The notes: generated from the sequence alone by a model not told the origin. A stretch of 64,000 nucleotides of DNA from Occultella glacieicola (GCF_004353825.1 NZ_SMNA01000010.1:124001-188000), one strand, 5' to 3'; counted from the first letter of the stretch, positions 27,460-36,078 are shown. Program-made: numbers and translations.

Positions 27460-27576
27460 GCCGTTCAATCCCCTGTTCGATCAGCGACGGGCGTGACGTC
27501 CGTGACGATATCGGTGCCGAGCCCCGGGCGGAATGGGTCGACCTCCCCATCGGCCCCGTGGGCTCACGGACCGGAT

Positions 27577-28428
27577 CTACTGGATCGCCGAGCGCCCCGG
27601 GATCAGCGCCGTGTACTTCCGACCCCCGCGTTTGGCGGCGAGCACCCGGTCCAGGCGCTGCGCCAGCCTGGAGATGATGATGTTCAGGATCACGTAGATG
27701 ACGGTGATCACGAGGTAGGTCTGGATCAGGTCCCCGGTGTTGGCGACCAGGACCCGCCCGCTCTGCATCAGCTCGCTGTAGCTGACCACATACCCGAACG
27801 CGGTGTCCTTGACCACGATGACCGCCTGCGCCACCAGGGCCGGGATGACCACCCGTAGCGCCTGCGGGAAGATCACCAGCCGGAACGCCTGCGGCCCGGT
27901 CATCCCGACGGCGGCCGCGGCCTCGCCCTGCCCCCGCGGCAGCGCGAGCACACCGGCCCGGAACACCTCGGCCAGGGTGGCCGCCGCGCACAGCCCGATC
28001 GGGATCACCAGCTTCCAGTAGACGTCCGGGTTGATGCCGTACTGGGGCAGGGCGAACATGAAGATGTAGATGATCAGGAGGACCGGCACGGCCCGGAACG
28101 CCTCGATCACCGCCGTCGCCGGCCACCGGAACCAGGCGCTGCGGGACAACCGCCCGACCGCCAGCAGCAGCCCGAGCGGCAGCCCGATCGCGGCCGCACC
28201 GAGCGCGGCCAGCCCGGTGTTCGCGAGGGCGCGACCCAGGTAGCGGATCGTGGCCGGCTGCCACAGTTCCCGCCATTTCGACGGCGCCAGCTGGCCGCTG
28301 GAGTAGAACTGGTAGTAGGCGAGCGCGAACAGGCCGACGATGCCCACGAGCGAGATCACCGTGACGATCGCGATCCGCCGGCGCGCCCTCGGCCCGGCGG
28401 TGTCGAACAACGCGTGCTGCATGCTCAT
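27577..28428 (-). CDS. Amino-acid ABC transporter permease (GluD-like)
   Basis: A 283-residue polar-amino-acid permease. Five to six membrane segments; the EAA loop is VLALPRGQGEAAAAVGMTGP followed by QAFRLVIFPQALRVVIPALV, which contacts the ATPase. It resembles GluD of the corynebacterial glutamate uptake system. It overlaps the previous permease by 4 nt. No ATP-binding gene lies nearby. Confidence 0.92.
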   Translation of the reverse strand: MSMQHALFDTAGPRARRRIAIVTVISLVGIVGLFALAYYQFYSSGQLAPSKWRELWQPATIRYLGRALANTGLAALGAAAIGLPLGLLLAVGRLSRSAWFRWPATAVIEAFRAVPVLLIIYIFMFALPQYGINPDVYWKLVIPIGLCAAATLAEVFRAGVLALPRGQGEAAAAVGMTGPQAFRLVIFPQALRVVIPALVAQAVIVVKDTAFGYVVSYSELMQSGRVLVANTGDLIQTYLVITVIYVILNIIISRLAQRLDRVLAAKRGGRKYTALIPGRSAIQ

Positions 28429-29072
28429 CGCAGCACCCGCAGCCGCGTCTCCAGGCGCGCCCCGAGGGCGGCCGCGCCGAGGGAGATGGCCGCGTACAGC
28501 ACCGCCGCGACGAGGAACGTGGTGATCCCGAGCGCCTCCCGGTTGTTGATGTAGGAGACCGTGCCGGTCAGGTCCCGCACGCCCACCACGGTGGCCAGCG
28601 AGGAACTGAGCAGGATCCCGATGAACAGGGTCACGGTCGGCCCGATCACGGTGCGGGTCGCCTGCGGCAGGATCAGGTCGCGGACGATGCCGCCGAAGGT
28701 CAGCCCGATCGAGCGGGCCGCCTCGACCTGCCCGGCGCCGATGGCGTTGATGCCGGTGCGGAAGGTCTCACACGCGAACGCCGTGCCGACCAGGGTCATC
28801 GCGATGATCACCCCGGGCACGAAACCGGGGTTGAGGTTGATCTCCGGCAGCCCGTAGACCACCACGATCAGCAGGCTCACCAGCGGCACGTTCCGGAAGA
28901 TCTCCACGTACACCGCGCCCGCCACCCGCAGCGGCGGGATCGGGCTGATCCGGAACGTGGCCAGGATCAACCCGAGCACTACGGAGGCGACGAACGCGAC
29001 CGCGGTAAGCACCGCCGTCGTCCCCAGACCACGCGCCAGCGTGCCGAGGTACTCGGTCAGGATGATCTGCAC
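28425..29072 (-). CDS. Amino-acid ABC transporter permease (GluC-like)
   Basis: A 215-residue permease with about five membrane segments and the EAA loop INAIGAGQVEAARSIGLTFG then VRDLILPQATRTVIGP. FRNVPLVSLLIVVVYGLPEI is typical of the glutamate/glutamine group. GTG start with GGAGGAG upstream. Together with the binding lipoprotein (29103-30047) and the second permease it forms one import operon. Confidence 0.93.
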   Translation of the reverse strand: MQIILTEYLGTLARGLGTTAVLTAVAFVASVVLGLILATFRISPIPPLRVAGAVYVEIFRNVPLVSLLIVVVYGLPEINLNPGFVPGVIIAMTLVGTAFACETFRTGINAIGAGQVEAARSIGLTFGGIVRDLILPQATRTVIGPTVTLFIGILLSSSLATVVGVRDLTGTVSYINNREALGITTFLVAAVLYAAISLGAAALGARLETRLRVLR

Positions 29073-29102
29073 GCCCGTCTCCTCCGGCTCACACGGGGGA
29101 GG

Positions 29103-30047
29103 TCAGGAACCCTCGACGGAACCGATCTCCGGGGGCTCGGGGGCGGTGTCGATGTCGGCGCGGTCACCGATGGTGATCTGCCACAGCTCGGCCCAGGTGC
29201 CGTCGTCGATGACCTGCTGCAGCCAGTCGTTGACGAACTCCTGGGCGTCGGAGTCCTTCGGCAGCCCGATGCCGTAGTTGTCACCGGGGCCGAACGGCTC
29301 ACCGACGATCTGCACGTCGTCGTTGGTGACGACGGCGTTGAGCAGCAGGCTCTGGTCGATCACATAGGCGTCCGCGTTGCCCTGCTGGACGGCGGCCAGC
29401 GCCTGGGCGTGGTCCGGCAGCTCCAGGATGGTCGCACCCGGCGCGAACTCCTCGAGCACGGTCACCCCGGTGGAGGCGGCCTGGGTGGCGACGGTGGCGC
29501 CGTCGAGGTCGTCCAGGCCCGTGATCTCGGTGTTGTCGCTGCGCACCAGGATGCCGCTCTGGGAGGAGTAGTACGGACCGGCGAACGCGACCCGCTCGGC
29601 GCGCTCGGGCGTGATCGAGTAGGTCGCGAAGATGGTGTCCACGGCGCCGGTCTCGAGCAGGTCCTCGCGGGTGTCCACCGTGACCTGCTGCAGGTCGGTG
29701 TTCACCTCGCCGAGGATGTACCGGGACAGCAGCTGGGACAGCGCGGCGTCGAACCCGGTGGCCACGCCGGTGGTCGGGTCGAGCAGCGAGAAGAGCTCCG
29801 AGGTCTCGGTGCCGCCGACGGTGAGCACCCCGGCCTCGCGCACGGCAGAGGCCCATTCGTTGGCCTCGACGGTGGCGTCGTCGGCGACGATGCCGTTGTC
29901 GAGGAGCTGCTGGTAGGCGGACGTGTCGTCGCCGGATCCGCCGTCGGCGCCCTCCTCCTCCGGGCTGCAGGCGACGAGCGCGGCCGCGGCCAGGGAGAGG
30001 GCGGCGACCGTGGTGAGGCCGCGCCGGGTGGTCGATGGGATTCTCAT
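29103..30047 (-). CDS. Glutamate-type ABC substrate-binding lipoprotein
   Basis: A 314-residue lipoprotein. A basic start and hydrophobic stretch end at the lipobox LVAC (Cys27), giving membrane anchoring outside the cell. The mature part is a type II periplasmic fold (SBP_bac_3): GVLTVGGTETSELFSLLDPT, GFDAALSQLLSRYILGE, TVDTREDLLETGAVDTIFAT, and AVQQGNADAYVIDQSLLL. GGAGG at 5 nt supports ATG 30047. The best guess is glutamate or a related acidic amino acid. Confidence 0.93.
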   Translation of the reverse strand: MRIPSTTRRGLTTVAALSLAAAALVACSPEEEGADGGSGDDTSAYQQLLDNGIVADDATVEANEWASAVREAGVLTVGGTETSELFSLLDPTTGVATGFDAALSQLLSRYILGEVNTDLQQVTVDTREDLLETGAVDTIFATYSITPERAERVAFAGPYYSSQSGILVRSDNTEITGLDDLDGATVATQAASTGVTVLEEFAPGATILELPDHAQALAAVQQGNADAYVIDQSLLLNAVVTNDDVQIVGEPFGPGDNYGIGLPKDSDAQEFVNDWLQQVIDDGTWAELWQITIGDRADIDTAPEPPEIGSVEGS

Positions 30048-30263
30048 GATGCCTCCGGATGGTGGTCGCCCCAGCGATATGCGTAGGAAGGCTACACAGG
30101 GGCGCGCCCGCCAGCATTCCACCGGAGCGGGTGCCGGGCGAGCGCCCGTGACCGGCCCGCCCAGCCCGTGAGACGGCGGGCGAGCCGCGGTGAGGGTGCG
30201 GAAGTGGTCGCCACTTCGTCACTCTCGGCGGCGGGTGGGTCGCCGGGCGGTAGGTTCGCCTCC

Positions 30264-31409
30264 ATGGACCTGGCACTCTCGGACGTGGTCGCTGCCCTCG
30301 AGAAGCGCTACCCGCCGTCGACGGCGGAGGACTGGGACGCCGTCGGGCTGGTGGTCGGCGATCCGGACGCCCGGATCCGCACGGTGCTGTTCGCGATCGA
30401 CCCGGTCGAGGCCGTGGTGGAGGAGGCGCTCGAGCGCGGCGTGGACCTGCTCGTCACCCACCACCCGCTGTACCTGCGCGGCGTCACGTCGGTGGCCGCG
30501 ACCGACGCGAAGGGCCGCGTGGTGCACCGGCTGATCCGCGCCGGGATCGCCCTGTACGTCGCCCACACGAACGCCGACATCGCCGCCGGCGGCGTCAACG
30601 AGGCCCTCGCCGCGGCCCTCGGCCTGACCGGCGCCCGCCCGCTCGTGCCCGCCCCCGCGCCGGGCCTGGACCTGCTCGTCAGCTACGCGCCCCTCGACGT
30701 GGCCGAGGACCTCCGGCGCGCACTCGCGGGCGCCGGAGCCGGGGCGATCGGGGACTACGAGGGCTGCGCCTGGTCGGTGACCGGGACGGGTGAGTTCACG
30801 CCCAGACCCGGGGCGAGTCCGGCCGTCGGGCAGGTCGGCGCCCACGAACGTCTCGACGAGACCCGCCTCGAGATGGTGGTGCCCACCGGTGCGCGCGAGC
30901 GTGTGCTCGCCGCGCTCCGGGCGGCGCACCCCTACGAGGAGCCGGCGTTCTCGTTCCTGCCCACGCGCACGCCGTCGGGCCCCACCGGCAGCGGCCGGGT
31001 CGGCGACCTCGCCGAGGCGACCACGCTCGCGGACTTCGCGCAGACGGTCGCCCGGGCGCTGCCGGCGACGGCGCACGGCGTCCGGGTGGCCGGCGCACCC
31101 GGGTCGGTGGTGCGGCGGGTCGCCGTCAGTGGCGGCAGCGGGGACGCCTACCTCGGCGCCGCTGCGGCCGCCGGGGCCGACGTGTACGTGACCGCGGACC
31201 TGCGCCACCACCGCGCCGGCGAGGCGCTCGCCGAGCCGGGCGCACCGGCGCTGCTCGACGTGGCGCACTGGGCCAGCGAGTGGCCGTGGCTGCCCGGCGC
31301 CGCCGCGGACCTGACCGCCGACACCGGGCTCGCCACGCACGTCAGCACGCGCGTCACCGATCCGTGGACCGACCAAGTCGCGCAGGTCGCGGACACCCAT
31401 GGGCACTGA
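30264..31409 (+). CDS. NIF3-like dinuclear metal centre protein with PII-like insert
   Basis: A 381-residue Nif3/YqfO protein (often annotated GTP cyclohydrolase I type 2-like). Metal ligands are in DLLVTHHPLYLRG, in VAHTNADIA and in the C-terminal LLDVAHWASEW. The central part (about 135-235) is the PII/CutA-like insert of long forms: LVVSY-like DLLVSYAPLDVAEDLRRALA and HPYEEPAFSFLP. Molecular function of the family is unsettled. Start ATG 30264. It opens a cluster with SixA, CT398 and a histidine phosphatase; in M. tuberculosis NIF3 also precedes a CT398-type gene. Confidence 0.93.
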   Translation: MDLALSDVVAALEKRYPPSTAEDWDAVGLVVGDPDARIRTVLFAIDPVEAVVEEALERGVDLLVTHHPLYLRGVTSVAATDAKGRVVHRLIRAGIALYVAHTNADIAAGGVNEALAAALGLTGARPLVPAPAPGLDLLVSYAPLDVAEDLRRALAGAGAGAIGDYEGCAWSVTGTGEFTPRPGASPAVGQVGAHERLDETRLEMVVPTGARERVLAALRAAHPYEEPAFSFLPTRTPSGPTGSGRVGDLAEATTLADFAQTVARALPATAHGVRVAGAPGSVVRRVAVSGGSGDAYLGAAAAAGADVYVTADLRHHRAGEALAEPGAPALLDVAHWASEWPWLPGAAADLTADTGLATHVSTRVTDPWTDQVAQVADTHGH

Positions 31410-31470
31410 TGGACGCACGGGCGCGCGGGGTGTTTGATGGCTGCACCTGTCGATGCGGAGAGGTGAGCCG

Positions 31471-31989
31471 ATGACTGAGCGGACCCTGATCGTCCTGCGG
31501 CATGCGAAGTCGGCCTGGGACACCGGCGAGCCCGACCACCTGAGGCCGCTGGCCGCGCGCGGGCTGCGCGACGGACTCGCGGTCGGCCGGGTGCTCGCGC
31601 GGTACGACCTCGACGTGGTGCTCTGCTCGACCGCGACCCGCGCCCGGATGACGTGGCTGCGCGCCGAGAAGGGCGGCGCCCGGTGCCCGGACGTGCGCCA
31701 CGACGGAGGTCTCTACGGCGCGGACCCCGACGACGTGATCCGGCTCGTCCGCGGCCTTCCGGACTCCGCGCGGACCGCCCTGCTGATCGGGCACGAGCCG
31801 ACGCTCGCGGAGTTCGTGCTGGACGTCGCGCAGCCGTCGGAGGTCACCGAGCGGATCGCCGAGAAGTTCCCGACGGCGGGCGTCGCGGTCCTGCGTTTCG
31901 GTGGCGGCTGGGAGGAGGTCGCCTCGGGCGACACCTGGGTGGAGACGTTCGAGGTGCCCCGCGGGCACTACGGCACCGACGACGATTAG
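31471..31989 (+). CDS. sixA: SixA-type phosphohistidine phosphatase
   Basis: A 172-residue histidine phosphatase. The catalytic RHG motif is VLRHAKSAWD (the phospho-acceptor His), with the second Arg in CSTATRARMTWL and the late His in LLIGHEPTLAEFV. SixA removes phosphate from phosphohistidine; the target here is unknown. GGAGAGG precedes ATG 31471. It is inserted between NIF3 and the CT398-type gene. Confidence 0.9.
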   Translation: MTERTLIVLRHAKSAWDTGEPDHLRPLAARGLRDGLAVGRVLARYDLDVVLCSTATRARMTWLRAEKGGARCPDVRHDGGLYGADPDDVIRLVRGLPDSARTALLIGHEPTLAEFVLDVAQPSEVTERIAEKFPTAGVAVLRFGGGWEEVASGDTWVETFEVPRGHYGTDDD

Positions 31990-32021
31990 GCTGGGCGTCA
32001 CTCGAATACCGGAGGTCATCT

Positions 32022-32753
32022 GTGAGCACCGCCCCCGTCGCCGACCAGCAACGTCTGCTGGACGTGCAGGCCATCGACACCCGCCTGGCCCAACTGGCCC
32101 ACCAGCGCCGGTCCCACCCGAGCCTGGCCACGCTGGCGGAGTTCTCCACCCGGGCCCAGGACCTGGAGCGGGTCCGCGCGGAGACCGCCGTGGTGGTCAG
32201 CGACACCCGGCGTGAACTGGTCAAGGCCGAAACCGACGTGGAGCAGGTCGCCAACCGGGCCGCGCGGGACCAGCAACGCCTGGACAGTGGCTCCGGGTCC
32301 GCGAAGGACCTGCAGGCCATGGCGCACGAGCTCGAGTCCCTGCACCGGCGCAAGGAGGCGCTCGAGGAGATCGAGCTCGAGGTGATGGAGCGGCTCGAGG
32401 CCGCCGAGGGTGAGATCAACGCGATCACCGATCAGGCCGAGGCACTGCGGGCCGACGCCCAGCGGATCGAGGGCGAGCGGGACGCGGCGTTCGCCCAGCT
32501 CGACGAGGCCATCGCGGCGGCACAGGCGGACCGGGCCGCCGCCGTCGAGGGACTCGACGCGAACCTGCTCGCGCTCTACGAGCGAGTCCGGTCCCAGACC
32601 GGGGGACTCGCCGCCGTCGCCATCCGCGGCGAGAGCACCGAGGGCGTGCAGCTCACGCTCAGCCTGACCGAACGTGCGGCCATCCGGGACGCGGCGCCGG
32701 AGGAGGTCATTCGGTCCGAGGACTACGGCTACATCCTGGTGCGGGTCTCCTGA
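32022..32753 (+). CDS. CT398/DUF164-type coiled-coil protein lacking zinc-ribbon cysteines
   Basis: A 243-residue protein. Residues about 15-185 form a long antiparallel coiled coil (QQRLLDVQAIDTRLAQLAHQ, AMAHELESLHRRKEALEEIE). The C-terminal 50 residues align by eye with the zinc ribbon of the family (usual pattern R-C-E-G-C-H and V-R-C-E-x-C-G-R-I-L-V-R) but the four cysteines are replaced by Thr206, Val209, Ser232 and Tyr235, so no zinc can bind. GTG start with GGAGG at 6 nt. Followed by a histidine phosphatase, as in related loci. Function unknown. Confidence 0.92.
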   Translation: MSTAPVADQQRLLDVQAIDTRLAQLAHQRRSHPSLATLAEFSTRAQDLERVRAETAVVVSDTRRELVKAETDVEQVANRAARDQQRLDSGSGSAKDLQAMAHELESLHRRKEALEEIELEVMERLEAAEGEINAITDQAEALRADAQRIEGERDAAFAQLDEAIAAAQADRAAAVEGLDANLLALYERVRSQTGGLAAVAIRGESTEGVQLTLSLTERAAIRDAAPEEVIRSEDYGYILVRVS

Positions 32754-32780
32754 CCCGCACCGCCGCTGACGAGGGAGTCG

Positions 32781-33458
32781 ATGATGCACGCGGACGTCGC
32801 AGGCCGAGGGGTCACAGGGGAGGGCGAACCGGTCACGGTGGCCCTGGTCCGGCACGGCGAGACCCCGATGACGCCCACCGGTGCCTACTCCGGATCCGGG
32901 GTGCCGGGGCCGCCGCTGAGCGAGGCCGGCCGGGCCGAGGCGCTGCGGGCGGCCACGATCCTGGGTCGGCTCGGCGGTGACCTGTTCGACGACGTGCCCC
33001 CGCCCACCACCCTGATCACCTCGCCGCTGGTGCGCGCCGAGGAGACCGCGAGGATCATCGGGGACCACTTCGGGCTGTCCGCGATCGTCGACGACCGCGC
33101 CAAGGAGTGCCATTTCGGGCAGTGGGAGGGTCTCAAGGAGGCGGAGATCGACGAGCGCTGGCCCGGTGAGCTCGACGCCTGGCACACCACCGGCACCACG
33201 GTTCCGCCGGGCGGGGAGTCGATCGCCGGAGTCGGTGAGCGCACCCACGCCCTGCTGCTGGACCTGGTCGCCGAGCACGCCGGGTCCACCGTGGTGGTGG
33301 CCGCGCACGCCGTCACGATCCGCAGCGTGATCGGGCAGTGCCTGCTCGCCCCGCCCGGCGCCTGGTGGCGGCTGCGGCTGCAGTCGGGGTCGGTGAGCGT
33401 GATCCAGGTGTATCCGGACGGGATGGCCAAGGTGCTGGTGGCGGGGTTGCTCGACTAG
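32781..33458 (+). CDS. Histidine phosphatase (CobC/phosphoglycerate-mutase-like), no RNase H domain
   Basis: A 225-residue phosphatase with VALVRHGETPMTPTG (catalytic His), LITSPLVRAEETARIIGD, a Glu-bearing KECHFGQWEGLKEAE and VVVAAHAVTIRSVIG. In mycobacteria the gene after CT398 encodes a fusion of RNase HI with this phosphatase; here the protein starts about 18 residues before the phosphatase and no RNase H sequence precedes it. ATG 32781 or 32784 after GAGGGA. The gene is followed by a hairpin terminator. Confidence 0.9.
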   Translation: MMHADVAGRGVTGEGEPVTVALVRHGETPMTPTGAYSGSGVPGPPLSEAGRAEALRAATILGRLGGDLFDDVPPPTTLITSPLVRAEETARIIGDHFGLSAIVDDRAKECHFGQWEGLKEAEIDERWPGELDAWHTTGTTVPPGGESIAGVGERTHALLLDLVAEHAGSTVVVAAHAVTIRSVIGQCLLAPPGAWWRLRLQSGSVSVIQVYPDGMAKVLVAGLLD

Positions 33459-33494
33459 TCGGGCAGGTCTCGGGACGACCGAGCCGGTTCGCCT

Positions 33495-33524
33495 CGACCG
33501 AGCCCTCTGTGGCGGGCTCGGTCG
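33495..33524. terminator. Bidirectional hairpin between convergent genes
   Basis: CGACCGAGCCC (33495-33505) pairs perfectly with GGGCTCGGTCG (33514-33524) over 11 bp around an 8-nt loop. It lies between the end of the histidine phosphatase and the end of the opposing RDD gene. No U tract. Confidence 0.7.
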
Positions 33525-33532
33525 CCGGGAAC

Positions 33533-34060
33533 CTACTCGCTCACCGGAAGGCGGTCAGGCTGGACGGCGGACACGGTGCTGCCCGCGATCCGGTCGTAGT
33601 ACGTCCGGCCCTGCCCGACCAGCACCCCGGCGATCATCACGCCGATGACCGGGTAGGTCAGGACCGTCGCGGCGATCGTGGCCGGGTCGCCGTCGTCGTA
33701 GCCCCCGAACGCCGCCCCGATCGCGACCGCGTGCCCGAGCTGCCACGGGATCGCGATCTTCAGGGTGTTGCGCAGCAGGGCCCGCCCGAACGGTACCGGT
33801 CCGCCGTCGGCGGTGCGCACCCGCAGGGCGAACCGTCGCTTGCCCCAGGTGGCACCGGCGGGCCCGGACTCCCGCCGCGCGGCGAGCACGGTCGCGAGGA
33901 TCGGTGGCACGGCGCTCATCGCGAACACCACGGCCTGCTCCTGGCCCCACCCGGCGCTGCGGGCGACCAGGCCGAACGGCACGGTGGCCGCGGCGATGCC
34001 CAGGTAGCCCACGCAATCCAGGAAGTACGCCTTGCCGCGCCTGCCCGCCAGTGGGTTCAT
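33533..34060 (-). CDS. RDD family membrane protein
   Basis: A 175-residue protein with three to four hydrophobic segments. The RDD-type start GRRGKAYFLDCVGYLG has Asp in the first helix; ATWGKRRFALRVRTADGGPV is the typical loop G-x-x-x-x-G-x-R, and the last helix is followed by YYDRIAGSTVS. RDD proteins are thought to be transport-related; function here unknown. The frame is open to 34141 but ATG 34060 gives the family N-terminus. Confidence 0.85.
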   Translation of the reverse strand: MNPLAGRRGKAYFLDCVGYLGIAAATVPFGLVARSAGWGQEQAVVFAMSAVPPILATVLAARRESGPAGATWGKRRFALRVRTADGGPVPFGRALLRNTLKIAIPWQLGHAVAIGAAFGGYDDGDPATIAATVLTYPVIGVMIAGVLVGQGRTYYDRIAGSTVSAVQPDRLPVSE

Positions 34061-34121
34061 GACAGCCCACGCTAACAAGGGGCGCCCTCGGTGCGGCTCA
34101 ACCGGAAGGACGATTCTCGTG

Positions 34122-34189
34122 AGGTGAGTTGCTTGACTCACCTTCGAGGCGGCGAGTACATTCGCTTGTGGTGAGTCGATGGTCTCACC
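34122..34189 (+). promoter_or_regulatory. Promoter flanked by two GGTGAG-CTCACC dyads
   Basis: AGGTGAGT (34122-34129) and ACTCACCT (34136-34143) form a perfect 8-bp dyad with a 6-nt spacer. A second dyad, GGTGAG (34170-34175) and CTCACC (34184-34189), lies 47 bp further. Between them is a promoter: TTGACT (34133-34138), 18 nt, TACATT (34157-34162). The first dyad covers the -35 box and the second the expected start region, a classic repression layout for the DHFR-like gene at 34209. Confidence 0.7.
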
Positions 34190-34208
34190 TCACTCGAAGG
34201 AGACGCGC

Positions 34209-34766
34209 ATGGGCAAGCTCATCTACTCGATGATCACGTCGCTCGACGGGTATGCGGAGGCCGCCGAGGGTGATCTCGGGACCGGGGCCGAGGACGCGGA
34301 GGTGCACACCTTCATCGGGGACCGCTTCCGGGACGTCGGCACGTTCCTGTACGGCCGCCGGATGTACGAGACGATGGTCTTCTGGGAGACCGCGCACGCC
34401 CAGCCCGACGTGCCGCCGCACATCCTCCAGTACGCCCGGGACTGGCAGGCGGCGGAGAAGGTCGTCTACTCCACGACGCTGGAGTCGGTGTCCAGCGCGA
34501 GGACCCGGATCGAGCGGACCTTCGACCCCGAGGCGGTGCGCCGGCTCAAGGCGGAGTCGGACCACGACCTCAGCGTCGACGGCCCGAACCTCGCCGCCCA
34601 GGCGATCGCGGCCGGCCTCGTGGACGACTACCACCTGTTCATCACCACGAGCGTGGTCGGCGGCGGCAAGCGCTTCTTTCCCGACGGCGTGCGCCTCGAC
34701 CTCGACCTGGTCGAGCAGCGTTCGTTCTCGACCGGCCTGATCTACGCGCACTACCGGACCCGCTGA
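34209..34766 (+). CDS. DHFR-like (RibD C-terminal family) reductase
   Basis: A 185-residue protein of the RibD C-terminal/dihydrofolate-reductase-like family: LIYSMITSLDGYAEAAEGD at the start, FLYGRRMYETMVFWET (nucleotide-binding loop), DHDLSVDGPNLAAQAIAAGL and VVGGGKRFFPDG near the end. These NADPH-dependent reductases have varied, mostly unknown substrates. GAAGGAG lies 8 nt before ATG 34209. Upstream is a well-formed promoter bracketed by two dyads, so the gene is under specific repression; the repressor is not adjacent. Confidence 0.9.
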   Translation: MGKLIYSMITSLDGYAEAAEGDLGTGAEDAEVHTFIGDRFRDVGTFLYGRRMYETMVFWETAHAQPDVPPHILQYARDWQAAEKVVYSTTLESVSSARTRIERTFDPEAVRRLKAESDHDLSVDGPNLAAQAIAAGLVDDYHLFITTSVVGGGKRFFPDGVRLDLDLVEQRSFSTGLIYAHYRTR

Positions 34767-34881
34767 ACGCCTCGCTGACGATCCGCCGACCGCGCGCCTC
34801 GGCGGCCAACAAGCGCGCCACGGGGCTCTCGGTCGGCTGGAAGGTGCTCGCGCGCCGCCCCGTGGTGCCCGCCGAGCCGGG

Positions 34882-35658
34882 TCACGCCAGGACGAGTTCG
34901 AGGGTGTCCGGGCCGGTGCGGCCGGTGCGGGGGAGCAGGCTCGCCTCGCGGAGCACGGTCGGGATCAGCTCTTGGGCCGCGGCGAGCACCTGCGCGGGGG
35001 TGCGCGGCGGAGCGCCGGGGCGGGTCAGCAGGTGGTGGGTGAGGACCCCGCGGGTGTGCTTGGCGAAGTGGGAGACCACGGAGGGCTTGCCGTCACGGAT
35101 CTGCACCACCCGCACCGTGAACCAGGGCAGGCCCGACGGCGGCCGCCAGGTCGGCAGGTAGCTGGAGGACCGCGCGTCGATCACCACGCCCCAGTCCCTG
35201 CCGAGGCTCTCCCGGAGGGCGGGCGCCCAGTACTGGGTGAGTTCGCCGACTCCGGGCAGCTTCGCGCAGATGGACGTCCGGTAGGCCGGGATGCGGTCCG
35301 TGGGGGCGAGCACCCCCCACAGGCCGGACACGATCCGTACGGAACTGTTCGCCCGCCGTCGCGCCGTCCCGGTGAGCCCGTCCAGACCCGCGGCCGCGTA
35401 CAGGACGCCCGTGTAGACCTTCGATGCGGGCGCCGCGTGGGCGGTCCGGAGCGTGGTGTTGTGCGCGATCTCGGCCGTGAGGGTCGGTGGCACGTCGAGG
35501 ACGCGGGCCGCGTCCGGGCGGGCGCTGGCATCGATGACCAGCTCGAGCAGCCGCTCGCGCCGGTCGGTCAGTTCGGGGTGGCTGAGGGCCGTGAGGTCCA
35601 CGGGGGAGCCGCGCCGGGGGCCGGTCTTGCCCTCGGACGGGGGAAGGAGGATGAGCAC
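34882..35658 (-). CDS. yaaA: YaaA family peroxide stress protein
   Basis: A 258-residue YaaA/DUF328 protein. Landmarks are LILLPPSEGKTGPRRG at the start, SKVYTGVLYAAAGLDGLT, VRIVSGLWGVLAPTDRIPAY and the late FAKHTRGVLTHHLL. In E. coli YaaA limits free iron under peroxide stress and has a DNA-binding fold; the same role is plausible. Start is GTG 35658. It is divergent from the RNase P RNA gene with only 39 nt between them. Confidence 0.93.
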   Translation of the reverse strand: MLILLPPSEGKTGPRRGSPVDLTALSHPELTDRRERLLELVIDASARPDAARVLDVPPTLTAEIAHNTTLRTAHAAPASKVYTGVLYAAAGLDGLTGTARRRANSSVRIVSGLWGVLAPTDRIPAYRTSICAKLPGVGELTQYWAPALRESLGRDWGVVIDARSSSYLPTWRPPSGLPWFTVRVVQIRDGKPSVVSHFAKHTRGVLTHHLLTRPGAPPRTPAQVLAAAQELIPTVLREASLLPRTGRTGPDTLELVLA

Positions 35659-35684
35659 GGACCCAGGGTAGGCGGCCCGGCGGC

Positions 35685-35690
35685 TAGACT
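35685..35690 (+). promoter_or_regulatory. rnpB -10 box
   Basis: TAGACT ends 7 nt before the first base of the predicted P1 stem at 35698. No clear -35 element is seen; that region overlaps the divergent yaaA start. Confidence 0.55.
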
Positions 35691-35697
35691 CGGACCT

Positions 35698-36072
35698 GGA
35701 TGAGTCGGCCAGGCGGTCGCGTCACGGAGTGATCCGTGCCGAGGAACGTCCGGGCTCCATAGGGCAGGGTGGTGGGTAACGCCCACCCGGGGTGACCCGC
35801 GGGACAGTGCCACAGAGAACAGACCGCCACACCGGTTCGCCGGTGCGGTAAGGGTGAAACGGTGGTGTAAGAGACCACCAGCGCATCGGGTGACCGAAGC
35901 GGCTAGGTAAACCCCACCCGGAGCAAGACCAGACAGGAAGCGCTCGAGGGCTGCTCGCCCGAGCTTCCGGGTAGGTCGCTGGAGGCGTGCGGCAACGTAC
36001 GTCGTAGATGGATGGCCGCCCCCGGGCCGTGCGCGGTGCGGGACAGAACCCGGCGTATCGGCCGGCTCATCC
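35698..36072 (+). ncRNA. rnpB: RNase P RNA (bacterial type A)
   Basis: About 375 nt. The 5' end GGATGAGTCGGCC pairs with GGCCGGCTCATCC (36060-36072) as a 13-bp P1 with one G-U. Conserved core segments occur in order: GAGGAACGTCCGGGCTCC, ACAGAGAACAGACCGCC, GGTAAGGGTGAAACGGTG, then AGAGACCACCAGC, and near the 3' end AGATGGATGGCCGCC and ACAGAACCCGGCGTATCGG. It is the catalytic RNA that matures tRNA 5' ends. A -10 box and a terminator hairpin flank it. Confidence 0.97.
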
Positions 36073-36078
36073 ACCACC

